The notes beneath the pieces are model-generated. The model worked only from the letters and a program-made list of their open reading frames with translations, did not search any database and was not told the DNA's origin. From NCBI GenBank assembly GCA_003353825.1, contig PIVW01000116.1, positions 1 to 13,227 of the forward strand: a stretch of DNA of 13,227 bases, written 5' to 3'. This DNA is from Chloroflexota bacterium. Lineage in GTDB: Bacteria; Chloroflexota; Anaerolineae; J102. The stretch's first letter is position 1, and each line of letters begins with the position of its first letter. Positions 9,401 through 12,485 of the stretch are shown in pieces. A program made the translations under genes and the position numbers.

Positions 9401-12384
9401 ATACTATGCTCTCCTTTATACACGCTTGCAAAAAGGACTTGGGACATCATCTGGTAGGTGTCGGCCTCGTGGGGGTCTCTGATATCACTGAAGCTCGAAC
9501 CCAGCAGCGCTTGCATATTCCCCCAAAAAGCCTCAATGCTGGCCGCGGCCCAGCCCGTGGCAGGATCGTAAGCATAAGGCGTCCATTTCACTGTGGCTAC
9601 GGTATGGGTTGGCACCGCGTTCGCATCGTTACCGCTGGGCAACGCTGCCGTTAAAGCATGTCCGCTCAACTGCATGTTGGCGCTGCCGTTGATCATTTCA
9701 TCCAGGTTAAGGGCGCGATAGGTCTGATCGTAGGCGAGCATAATCGTGGGTGTAATAGGCTTGGAGGCTGTCCAATGGCTGGTAAAGTTGTTGTTTAGCG
9801 CGCCTGCCGTCTTTGTAATCGTCGTATCCATCATGGCCACATCGATGGAGGGATACTGATTTCGTTCGACACTCAACACATTGGGCAGTTGAAGGGTTCC
9901 GAGACCGCCCTCGGTGGGTAGGCCATTGCTGCTGTGATCAAAATCTGCGGCGATAGATGCTACGGTGACATACCGCTTATCGTCGCCGACGCAGTTGCCG
10001 CTGGTATCGATGGTGTCACAATCGCTACCGGCCAGGAAGGTGTAGTCAAAGACTTGGAGCAGGCCGTAGAGTGTGTCCATGTAGAACGGTTGGTCGTAGT
10101 TTGTTCCTCGGGAGGTAGTACCGGTGACGGCCGGGTCTTCATAAATGATGGCCATGTCGGCGCTGTGCTCTTCGGTGACATGCAGGCCGGTCAGGAACCA
10201 CTCGTCGTCGTAAGCTTGCACGATCTGTAATTCATTGTAGGCGCTGTACTCCTTGCAAACATTAGATACTGGTTCATAATCAGAACATTTATCGACCAGC
10301 GCCTGCACCATCCACACAAGGCGCACGTTTTGTGCGTTGCCCCAAGAACTGGTCGTCTGGTAGAACATACGGCCGTAAAAAGCGACGTTCTTATCTCCAA
10401 TGGGGTCCTTCACCAGTTGCAGGGGCACATAAGCAACCTTGGTGCCGGTGGTGCCGGTCATCGTCTGCTTCACAGAGATGCCGAATTGCTTCAAAATATC
10501 TGGGGTGGGTAGATTATCCGGCGATCCGCTGATTTCGATCTCCAGCATAGGTATCAACCGCATGTCGCCGTTGTCATTAGGCGACGGCGAGAGGGTGGGA
10601 TCGACGTCGAAGAAGGTCTTGCCATCCTCATCCTGGATCTGGCCATCTTTGTCATTGATCGGCCAGTCGAGCACGTTATGAGTGTACCAGAGATGGTCGG
10701 CATTGGTTGGGCTCAATTGGAACTCGACTTTCACTAATAGCTGCTTTTCGGCATTAAGTGTGCTGTCCCACGTCAAGTCATCCACGATGAGCTGCATGGG
10801 ATTGGCCCTGCTAAAGGTGCTCGAGGTGCTCGTGCTTTTTGTGGATGTGTAGTTGGACAGATCCAGCTTATCGGGCACACCATCGCCATCGTTATCCAGA
10901 TCCCACATATCGGGCGTGCCGTCGCTATCGGTGTCATCCGGTATGCCATTTTTGTCAGCATCCATATGCCATTCGCGGCCGTCGCTGATGCCATCATTGT
11001 TACTGTCCTGCTTTTGGGGATCGGTGTACCAGGTGGTAGTAATGCCATTGTGAGTGATCGCCACGCCAGCCACCTCTATGCCATCGTTCACGGTGTCGCC
11101 ATCTGTGTCGGCCATACCGGGTAGCGTGCCAAGAAGGCATTCCTCCAAGTTGGTGAGCCCGTCCTTGTCGATATCTCCGCTGGGAGCGGTGGAGCAGGAG
11201 CTATCAAAGTATCTATTGGTGCTGGCGGAGGTTGAGGTCGTAGCATCGAGGGCCTGCTGGGCGCGCACTTTCGCCATGGGATCCGCCTGGGGATCAAAAT
11301 CCGGTGTCAGCATTTGCTCCTGCAATTCCGCTTGCGCCTCTTGCTCGGTCTGCCTTTCGTTCTGTTTGGCAGCGAAGGCCAACACTTGGTGGCTTGTGAG
11401 TAGGGGCGTGATCACCATCGATGCGATCACCAGTAGGGCTACTGCTGCATACACATGTGAAGACCGCCTGCGCAGCAGCACAAACATGACCAGACCCAGT
11501 GCCAAAACTGCTACAAGGAAGCCAGATGCACCCTCCGGTATTGTCGCGGCCTGAGCACCGCCACGAACCGCCTGGCTGATTCTGCCGAGATGGACGGTGG
11601 CCGGCAAGGGGTCGAACTCTGAAAAGTTAACTTTTAGCGTCACCGCGGGAACATAGCCGTCGGCCCCATCCGGGAACCGCAGATCGAACATCTGGCGAAT
11701 CGGTAATCCATCTTGTCCCACCCATAGTTCACCCATTCCGGACATATCCACATAGACACGGGGTAGTTCCAGGCTTGCGCCGGGCGGCAACCCCTCTTTG
11801 GCCGCTTGTTCCATCATCTGTTCGCGCATGTGCTCGGCGAAGCGCCGGCCATTGATGTCGAAGGTGTAGCGGGTGACAACGATGGGGCCGAGCACGGTGT
11901 CCTGCCGCTCGGGCTCATGCCGAACCACATTGTCGGCTGCCACCAGATAGGTCATAAGGTCACCGTCGGGTGCAAACAGACCGCTGAAGTCATCGATCGC
12001 TTCCCACGGATCGTTCCCCTGTCGGGCGTAAGCCTCATCACCTTGAACTTTGATCTGCAAGCCCGTCTCCGGCGTGAGCACACTCCCCCCTTGTGACCAC
12101 ATGCTCAACAACATCGATTCAGCCGCCAGGTTTGCCTCACCTTCCAGGTACATCCTGGTCTCCTTGCTTTTCCGACCAGCGTTCATCTCTGTCGGCAGCG
12201 GCGTGATCGTCTGTATGACGTCTGCGTTGAAGCTGTAGGCGCCGGCCTGGCGGACGCGCTCCCATATCGCTTGCAGCTCATCCTGCTCTGGGCTATCGGC
12301 GCGCAGCAGTTGCGGCGTCAATGCCAGCAGAAGAAGTATCGTAAGGGGAATAAAGATCCAATAACGTCTTTTGATTGCTAACAT
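1..12384 (-). CDS. Giant secreted multidomain LamG/Ig-like/TSP3 surface protein, C-terminus outside the window
   Basis: Reading minus-strand triplets from the ATG at 12384-12382, I found no stop codon down to base 1, giving 4,128 codons with the 3' end missing. The start is fixed by a GGAGG five bases upstream and by a classic signal peptide directly after it (KRR, then a hydrophobic core, then LLRA/DS cleavage near residue 29). Domains in order: LolA-like (30-275), two membrane helices (288-329), TSP3 repeats (404-508), hydrophobic block (1077-1266), TSP3 repeats (1452-1588), propeller-like repeats (1729-2072), LamG A, half LamG and LamG B (2077-2566), jelly-roll (2576-2753), LamG C (2756-2905), Ig-like domains (2955-3881) with LamG D nested at 3240-3454, FN3-like (3905-3990), CBM9/DOMON-like (from 3991). 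No catalytic motif was seen. The likely role is adhesion or recognition at the cell surface, which is inference from domain content. The YLPLV motif at residues 3732-3736 suggests Chloroflexota. The reading frame is certain; the function is not. Confidence 0.95.
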   Translation of the reverse strand, partial: MLAIKRRYWIFIPLTILLLLALTPQLLRADSPEQDELQAIWERVRQAGAYSFNADVIQTITPLPTEMNAGRKSKETRMYLEGEANLAAESMLLSMWSQGGSVLTPETGLQIKVQGDEAYARQGNDPWEAIDDFSGLFAPDGDLMTYLVAADNVVRHEPERQDTVLGPIVVTRYTFDINGRRFAEHMREQMMEQAAKEGLPPGASLELPRVYVDMSGMGELWVGQDGLPIRQMFDLRFPDGADGYVPAVTLKVNFSEFDPLPATVHLGRISQAVRGGAQAATIPEGASGFLVAVLALGLVMFVLLRRRSSHVYAAVALLVIASMVITPLLTSHQVLAFAAKQNERQTEQEAQAELQEQMLTPDFDPQADPMAKVRAQQALDATTSTSASTNRYFDSSCSTAPSGDIDKDGLTNLEECLLGTLPGMADTDGDTVNDGIEVAGVAITHNGITTTWYTDPQKQDSNNDGISDGREWHMDADKNGIPDDTDSDGTPDMWDLDNDGDGVPDKLDLSNYTSTKSTSTSSTFSRANPMQLIVDDLTWDSTLNAEKQLLVKVEFQLSPTNADHLWYTHNVLDWPINDKDGQIQDEDGKTFFDVDPTLSPSPNDNGDMRLIPMLEIEISGSPDNLPTPDILKQFGISVKQTMTGTTGTKVAYVPLQLVKDPIGDKNVAFYGRMFYQTTSSWGNAQNVRLVWMVQALVDKCSDYEPVSNVCKEYSAYNELQIVQAYDDEWFLTGLHVTEEHSADMAIIYEDPAVTGTTSRGTNYDQPFYMDTLYGLLQVFDYTFLAGSDCDTIDTSGNCVGDDKRYVTVASIAADFDHSSNGLPTEGGLGTLQLPNVLSVERNQYPSIDVAMMDTTITKTAGALNNNFTSHWTASKPITPTIMLAYDQTYRALNLDEMINGSANMQLSGHALTAALPSGNDANAVPTHTVATVKWTPYAYDPATGWAAASIEAFWGNMQALLGSSFSDIRDPHEADTYQMMSQVLFASVYKGEHSIVETGDQLISRWYIHGQSKLTLAEKLFTGTGKIIKQTVSSYFKYSPALKDVAELMNIEAGAEKGLAKAVPAFMVQELRSTFQGVAGVVAGVVLVLVVVAGIALFEKYALHHTSTALNVVLSVSVAGIMAALTILKPLKTALSLAKDLAAISEDISVGEAFLSTLTAEASLVGQVSGAAVVGLVIAIGIAIGIFISAWASGAVTAGSIAFNELIATTIAAIILAIILFVVASTVVGGILLAIVAIIDVILSLTGQSWSITGWMTQAIAGIIYTYEPSSGVDPVTGDLGMTLTHPNAGMVAGNTMNFSLPITTTLTFTTTTPGFEGIPVPFYISDSNKRSNTMKYELDLADKTLSASRDEISKSWVMGTSSAGDDIGTMTSNLSVSMTMTAGINVPTTLTLNSAYALLGYDCWRKYCFDHTLSGSGSKRLGENILFDFFPKTLDEFVNVAVWSEGSVKSLDADGDGLLSALAGGIDPDDSKWDTDGDGLSDAYEVAIRAKSAAQGGEDLNPLSPDSDGDLIGDGDELRLGTNPGNVDTDGDGIEDIEEIYYVVDVNGDQVFGGWSIPYALDKVTPAWSDPLQADIDGDGLSDLFERTQNTCTSCTPWQYPDNPQVYNPNVWNESPVPLYVSDNSTHGFVLPGASVAYSTTTVNTLGSGQSLEGVLDLELPASFSGYPLMSDFDIGSGGMAGLYTALTAANVSQPVTGTLMSRMKLTDLESVVWSWDAPASQTVEANAGEVIDVKAANVEGWGATYLLVTLENAGSVYSLVGYLASAAGTILDSQVLIQGELNIGNAMGFDVACTDDGDCLVVYNINNTKTNEVEVQVVLMRQQLALSGPTTLSSSTTLPVGPPIIASSGSGADEGFMIAWPKDSGGVVEFLAVPILDNGVASNSTTFISAEGDIVTNSNPETFLTSSTSVELRDLSWNGAQYLALWRNEVSANEIEINVSRLDPKIGLPMPVGYSTIGSYNDSSIYPTSLTWDDVSQQYLLLYGNEQKILAEMIGFDGSRFATLTLADDTSSQATGRTVCADPKNGGWVVAWSSLGTSTFHYQAIGSDGGTRGGAQTVATANDTLSMALACEYPRPLLELHFEEEQGAHVFADTSDLGNTATCTSCPDSGQQGRFGKGLFFQGANKQFLTVPSGSIDRIGRIHQSVSFSAWVKPDWTANSMGYNPAILALRDSTKTAYSLHIRDDYSALDLFNGVTVSSMPYAFTPEVMTHVAVVMEDGYWTAYIDGEVVGTKILPLGSTANLPLHIGSSTGSAEFFTGIIDEVVVWPRALSSSEIGDVFSAATAIYDLDEVVGSQTFVDSTNNGYNATCSPVNGTCPTMGVKGKAAAAATFDGVDDFLVIEPISQTVEVHNYAFQGPELILHFNEPNGAQTFVDSSGFDNQGNCAGFRNSCPAMIGGEAQFSGNTEYVEVEPLSFNQATTIAAWVKPGWTANSMGYAPVMLSLVDYSGGIVYNLRIKEDYSAIELDNGSTVSSISHTFEQNEKVHVAAVIEGIKWTAYVNGMQVGMQETSMPYAFTEGSFRIGGSDEITQDYFVGTIDEVTVWPRTLSSSEIRDVFHSVSSAGTEPDPLSGWNKPRKIATIASSTSISNTFDNTALGFYSPADTAPTLRLDGLPIHDTVDVKFELRAIGIWDGTSIEHGPDNWRWGYDGVEVFKTSFLYLPSVAGGYTDRYQAYPDPASKFTGTVANPAFSHFSGFFAYPPFQGISYVIPGVTADHTADSLDLFFNFDSKGYPTNFPEQFALDNLVVTLQREKTSIPLENRSFTVAAWAKRTANGLWQTILSQGTNTENKGLQFGFRGSSNSNHFTCAFYGNDLDTATGYTDGGWHHWACTYNADSNVRTLYRDGVQVARDTASADFQGLGPTYIGANWNPNDRRVFNGQIDEVGIWTEPLSASDILVLANEVKAQDESVMHALYPRVPAAGTVTQPQPTSSLNLQTLELRETATNVGVITGSTSRTLTIDTDNPQVCPAGGQITCAPDGRYVNETGKLAISGSATDPTSFISKVEVNAGGWHSAEGTESWSYDWDLSALPEGEQTLPVRATDIVGHVSAIKDMRVIIDRTPPYASAESQTQRAFRDKKGRWWVSLPATSGFVNDPNAGSSPGSGVAKMEVLLTGTGAVAGHKWQEVETSGTTWSHDYILPAFGPTGLSQADPSGTYVGTMRATDHAGNITTAANYRSFNLVVDSSGPRVSLTSAISTTEVISTALTLSGKASDATSVQSVEVNLTPAEQLGALTGTTLHLPFDENQLTQYFVDQSGSGNAAICAAQNCPQPDSDGRRDGAFSFDGTDDYLDTQAFVVDLTKNDFTIATWVKTTAISQGIVTKNDGDSVWEQGEKSFYIDGGGRPSFVGWGNDDILSTQPVNDGQWHHVAVVWLSTATSPANTRIYVDGLDVTSPATSYHAANADNKGDTVKIAEPNHVEAPNYFKGALDELLIYDRALAAYEVANLHAYGSGTWEAATLAGDTWSYTIPEGANGIEGLYQLNVRGTDLLGNITPQGSQRLWRGEIDTRPPALAFTAKKTTVPFGGKILWTKYSCQTTDYNLVGAEKGSCQPVNPQSMPGFGSGDLTLTTYDQVSPWYAATIADTSRLYKIVAAHTFAGGVPTDGTVQACDKYNHCTTASASAAASSSAGLAQAQVLAAEVLEPSSGTVLTSLDPITVNGYASASDGLRDLTVNVDDVAAYTEHWDSATVTNTLWSFPWTPSEQGIYLFQPVVSDWEGVQASALHRQLYLPLVSSLSTPADQQNVVIEAPVLAAEPAVQALGDDVASEVYTGTVVTLYVDTEPPSISLEPVLLAAGDQIGEQLVNIRGTASDVVRVFSVEVSIDSGSWQRAGLDADGHWTFPWFLDGNIDGEIYDIRARATDLAGHTATASEDVLVDIAEPEHGATTLSYISTDGQTRAMAPGDTLTDAATLQVAWSAGSDGNGVSSYEIGFTNDRSIPDPVHLTTYTGPDTHQQPAGEAKTWYAHVRIVDAAGNSRIQTIGPIYVDAVTTPALVEDLGYHGWTEGVCNIQGVDRRLPQTHPGAHGDEIQSLFVSWDDDALRLSWNGALWNHKGDLFFYLDTRPGGATQLYNPYDERMNTIYLPGNTPEPPTTSSTRQLEAQGSFTAVGSRTAMQADVMVWVEDH
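415..672 (-). other. FN3-like domain (residues 3905-3990)
   Basis: The strand order LQVAWSAGSDGNGVSSYEIG, then KTWYAHVRIVDAAGN and IGPIYVD, fits a fibronectin type III-like fold: 'v-x-W-x-x-x-x-D-x-x-g-v-x-x-Y-x-v' followed by 'w-y-x-h-V-r-x-v-D-x-a-G-N'. It is a common spacer in surface proteins. Confidence 0.65.
742..1038 (-). other. Ig-like domain (residues 3783-3881)
   Basis: It begins VDTEPPSISL and continues NIRGTASDVVRVFSVEVSID, SGSWQRAGLDADGHWTFPW and YDIRARATDLAGHTATASED. All Ig-like hallmarks are present and intact, which makes this the best template for judging the split copy at 1870-2811. Confidence 0.8.
1171..1869 (-). other. Cys-containing linker and Ig-like domain with YLPLV motif (residues 3506-3738)
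   Basis: A first part carries SCQTTDYNLVGAEKGSC and ACDKYNHC, fitting disulfides. After an Ala/Ser-rich hinge (ASASAAASSSAG) comes an Ig-like repeat (ITVNGYASASDGLRDLTVNV, LWSFPWTPSEQGIY). It ends in RQLYLPLVSS. YLPLV is a motif I associate with secreted Chloroflexota proteins, usually near the C-terminus; here it is internal. Confidence 0.55.
1870..2811 (-). other. Ig-like domain split by a nested LamG (residues 3192-3505)
   Basis: The first Ig half (LTLSGKASDATSVQSVEVNL, residues 3209-3228) stops where the other Ig repeats carry a 'GG-x-W' turn. The second half (GTWEAATLAGDTWSYTIPEG, then LYQLNVRGTDLLGN) resumes at residue 3456. Between them sits a complete LamG (3240-3454). The two halves join into one normal Ig-like repeat if the LamG is removed. 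Confidence 0.7.
2023..2667 (-). other. LamG domain D, nested in an Ig-like domain (residues 3240-3454)
   Basis: It reads TLHLPFDENQLTQYFVDQSG, CAAQNCP (C3267, C3272), AFSFDGTDDYLDT, FTIATWVKTT, GQWHHVAVVWLS, IYVDGLDV and GALDELLIYDRALAAYEV. It is the most canonical LamG in the protein. It has the same Cys-x(n)-Cys-Pro signature as A, B and the half copy. Confidence 0.9.
2815..3522 (-). other. Two Ig-like domains (residues about 2955-3190)
   Basis: The first has LAISGSATDPTSFISKVEVN, SWSYDWDLSALPEGEQTLPV and RATDIVGH, ending IDRTPP. The second has VAKMEVLLTGT, TWSHDYILPAFGPTG and MRATDHAGN, ending VVDSSGP. 'G-x-A-x-D', 'v-x-V-x-v' and 'v-R-A-t-D-x-a-G-n' are the hallmarks of bacterial Ig-like/cadherin-like surface repeats. 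Confidence 0.75.
3670..4119 (-). other. LamG domain C, short N-terminus (residues 2756-2905)
   Basis: Core strands are present: FTVAAWAKRTANGLWQTILS, GGWHHWACTYNADSNVRTLY, RDGVQVARD, YIGANWNPNDR and GQIDEVGIWTEPLSASDI. The first strands and the Cys-x(n)-Cys-Pro motif of the other copies are absent, because the jelly-roll domain abuts residue 2755. The protein may use a jelly-roll strand in their place. Its sequence is distant from A and B, so it is an older copy. Confidence 0.85.
4126..4659 (-). other. Jelly-roll domain between LamG B and C (residues 2576-2753)
   Basis: The motif APTLRLDGLPIHDTVDVKF, followed by IGIWDG and GPDNWRWGYDGVEVF, opens the domain, and DSLDLFFNFDS plus FALDNLVVTL closes it. 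This order (LRLDGLP, IDxWDG, D-x-W, DN-V-V) is a recurrent secreted beta-sandwich module seen beside LamG domains in giant bacterial proteins. I know of no activity for it. It runs directly into LamG C. Confidence 0.6.
4687..5307 (-). other. LamG domain B (residues 2360-2566)
   Basis: It reads ELILHFNEPNGAQTFVDSSG, then CAGFRNSCP (C2387, C2394), IAAWVKPGWTANSMGYAP, KVHVAAVIEGIKWTAYVNG, FRIGGSDE and IDEVTVWPRTLSSSEIRDVF. All core LamG strands are present. It resembles LamG A far more than LamG C or D in both protein and DNA, which points to recent tandem duplication. Confidence 0.9.
5068..5109 (-). repeat. Near-identical repeat copy in LamG B (pair with 5890-5931)
   Basis: These 42 bases match 5890-5931 at 41 positions; the single difference is at 5093 versus 5915. 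They encode AWVKPxWTANSMGY in both LamG domains. The offset is 822 bases, exactly 274 codons. Confidence 0.95.
5308..5520 (-). other. Truncated LamG (N-terminal third only, residues 2289-2359)
   Basis: After LamG A a new LamG begins: IYDLDEVVGSQTFVDSTNNG, the Cys motif CSPVNGTCP (C2312, C2319) and ATFDGVDDFLVIEP. It breaks off after about 70 residues at the linker SQTVEVHNYAFQGP, where LamG B starts afresh. The AWVK, HHVAVV and DEVxxW strands are missing. It is in frame, so it is a domain remnant within an intact gene, not a frameshift. Confidence 0.75.
5521..6156 (-). other. LamG domain A (residues 2077-2288)
   Basis: It shows the full LamG/concanavalin-like jelly-roll signature: LLELHFEE at the first strand, FADTSDLGNTATC, FSAWVKPDWTANSMGY, HVAVVMEDGYWTAYIDGEVVG, LHIGSS, and the closing IDEVVVWPRALSSSEI. 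A CTSCP motif (C2105, C2108) follows the first strands. LamG domains bind glycans or proteins, and no enzyme residues are expected. It is the sister copy of LamG B, 274 codons downstream. Confidence 0.9.
5890..5931 (-). repeat. Near-identical repeat copy in LamG A (pair with 5068-5109)
   Basis: Partner of the 42-base repeat in LamG B, with 41 of 42 bases the same. Flanking DNA diverges quickly, so the stretch is either recently homogenised or strongly constrained. Confidence 0.95.
6169..7200 (-). repeat. Likely six-bladed beta-propeller (residues 1729-2072)
   Basis: Six imperfect repeats of about 45-65 residues share the core 'x-G-x-Y-L-v-v-W/Y' followed by a polar turn and a second strand. 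The cores are WGATYLLVTLE, DGDCLVVYNIN, EGFMIAWPKD, AQYLALWRNE, QQYLLLYGNE and GGWVVAWSSL. The following strands often end in L-D or F-D/S-D before G. This is how secreted propellers of the FG-GAP/Kelch-like style look. The blade count is by eye. Confidence 0.5.
7201..7620 (-). other. Surface-stalk beta-sandwich domain, DUF11-like (residues 1589-1728)
   Basis: The phrase VLPGASVAYSTTTVNTLGSG, followed by LEGVLDLELPAS, has the 'G-x-x-v-x-Y-t-t-t-v-x-N' start and 'G-x-l-x-x-x-l-P' middle of the conserved-repeat domains (DUF11 style) found in bacterial surface proteins. A CTSC motif sits at its start (1591-1594). The assignment rests on these two phrases only. Confidence 0.4.
7621..8031 (-). repeat. 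Second TSP3-type calcium-binding repeat cluster (residues 1452-1588)
   Basis: Acidic loops read DADGDGLLS, DTDGDGLSDAYE, DSDGDLIGDGDE, DTDGDGIEDIEE and DIDGDGLSDLFE, with degenerate loops DPDDS and DVNGD between. The 'GDGLSD-x-x-E' ending is the standard bacterial TSP3 form. A 26-residue spacer around 1540-1565 (FGGWSIPYALDKV) interrupts the series. Expected role: a Ca-stabilised rigid spacer between the membrane-proximal part and the binding domains. Confidence 0.88.
8041..8580 (-). other. Unrecognised beta-rich region (residues 1269-1448)
   Basis: This stretch follows the hydrophobic block and is dominated by Thr/Ser-rich alternating strands, for example NFSLPITTTLTFTTTTPGF and NLSVSMTMTAGINVP, with a short Cys pair (DCWRKYC). 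I do not recognise a family. The strand pattern and low charge fit an extracellular beta-sandwich or beta-barrel element that connects to the second TSP3 cluster. Confidence 0.4.
8587..9156 (-). other. Internal multi-helix hydrophobic block (residues 1077-1266)
   Basis: Clear hydrophobic stretches lie at 1077-1098 (GVAGVVAGVVLVLVVVAGIA), 1109-1128 (ALNVVLSVSVAGIMAALTIL), 1169-1190 (VVGLVIAIGIAIGIFISAWA) and 1209-1243 (IAAIILAIILFVVAST then GGILLAIVAIIDVILSL). A weaker one is at 1255-1266. Glycines recur at helix faces (GxxxG-like). Between them is an amphipathic helix, KTALSLAKDLAAISED. Few charges flank the helices, so orientation is unclear. It could be a permanent membrane domain, a pore-forming or translocation segment as in large toxins, or a buried helical core. 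The sequence alone cannot decide. Confidence 0.7.
9181..10860 (-). other. Unrecognised extracellular region (residues 509-1068)
   Basis: I recognise no named domain in these 560 residues. The first part is beta-rich with aromatic and acidic patches (NADHLWYTHNVLDWPI, DEWFLTGLHV). Two Cys pairs fit disulfides (KCSDYEPVSNVC; DCDTIDTSGNC). From about residue 940 it turns helical, with segments such as DTYQMMSQVLFASVYKGE and LKDVAELMNIEAGAEKGLA, leading straight into the hydrophobic block. The pairing of a beta domain, a helical neck and a membrane-like block suggests one functional module. Confidence 0.5.
10861..11175 (-). repeat. First TSP3-type calcium-binding repeat cluster (residues 404-508)
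   Basis: Successive acidic loops read DIDKDGLTN, DTDGDTVNDG, DSNNDGISDG, DADKNGIPDD, DSDGTPD and DNDGDGVPD. The D-x-D-x-D-G pattern, followed by a hydrophobic residue and often Asp or Glu, is the thrombospondin type-3 / bacterial EF-like loop that coordinates Ca2+ and rigidifies secreted proteins. It follows a polar linker (QTEQEAQAELQEQ onwards) after the membrane hairpin, so it looks like the base of a stalk. A Ser/Thr-rich tail (STKSTSTSSTFS) closes it. Confidence 0.85.
11398..11523 (-). other. Transmembrane hairpin (residues 288-329)
   Basis: Two hydrophobic helices lie here: GFLVAVLALGLVMFVLL (288-304) and, after RRRSSHVY, AAVALLVIASMVITPL (313-328). The Arg triplet at 305-307 in the short turn marks the cytoplasmic side by the positive-inside rule. 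With the cleaved signal peptide, this places residues 30-287 and everything after residue 330 outside the membrane. It is probably the only stable anchor in the N-terminal third. The preceding TIPEGAS plus helix plus RRR superficially resembles PEP-CTERM tails, but it is internal. Confidence 0.8.
11562..12297 (-). other. N-terminal LolA/LprG/RseB-like extracytoplasmic domain (residues 30-275)
   Basis: This region alternates polar beta strands with the phrases VTRYTFDINGRRFAEHMREQ and GELWVGQDGLPIRQMFDL. A strand reading 'LW-V-x-DGLP-x-R' is typical of the LolA-superfamily open beta-barrel fold, as in LolA, LprG and RseB/MucB, which bind lipid or lipidated partners. A long helix (about residues 191-205, RRFAEHMREQMMEQAAKEG) sits between the strands. 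Here the domain is fused ahead of a giant passenger rather than being a free carrier. The fold assignment rests on motif resemblance only and needs a structure prediction. Confidence 0.5.
12298..12384 (-). other. Signal peptide (residues 1-29)
   Basis: Residues 5-7 are K-R-R. A hydrophobic core follows from about residue 9 to 23, rich in Leu and Ile, then a short polar stretch PQLLRA before DSPEQ. This is a standard Sec signal with a likely signal peptidase I site after Ala29. There is no lipobox cysteine, so it is not a lipoprotein signal, although the next domain resembles lipoprotein carrier folds. Confidence 0.85.
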
Positions 12385-12389
12385 GGTGT

Positions 12390-12394
12390 CCTCC
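12390..12394 (-). promoter_or_regulatory. Ribosome binding site of the giant gene
   Basis: The minus strand reads TTGGAGGACACCATG, a full GGAGG five bases before the ATG. It decides the start codon and agrees with the signal peptide that begins there. Confidence 0.85.
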
Positions 12395-12456
12395 AATAAA
12401 TCTGTACAGAGATGGACTCAAGATCTGGGTGCCTTCGCTCAGAGCACAAAGGCAAA

Positions 12457-12485
12457 AATGTTAACTTATTACGGGAAAATTTCAA
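12457..12485 (-). promoter_or_regulatory. Weak candidate sigma-70-type promoter for the giant gene
   Basis: On the minus strand TTGAAA (12485-12480) is followed after 17 bases by AACATT (12462-12457). The -35 matches consensus at five of six bases, but the -10 matches at only three of six. It would give a leader of roughly 65 bases. The -35 overlaps the last codons of the small upstream ORF. The spacing is right but the -10 is poor, so this is only a candidate. Confidence 0.22.

Noticed and set aside
7621..11175. TSP3 DNA repeats considered as a CRISPR or tandem DNA array
   Set aside because: The periodicity is at protein level (DxDxDG loops) with variable spacing and codons. There are no identical repeats with regular spacers.
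11054..11554. Plus-strand frame of 166 codons, Ser-rich
   Set aside because: It is antisense to the membrane hairpin and first TSP3 cluster. The Ser richness mirrors Asp/Gly-rich codons.
12431..12453. Hairpin GCCTT/AAGGC next to a run of A on the plus strand
   Set aside because: The stem is only five bases, and on the minus-strand transcript the T-run comes before it, so it is not a terminator.
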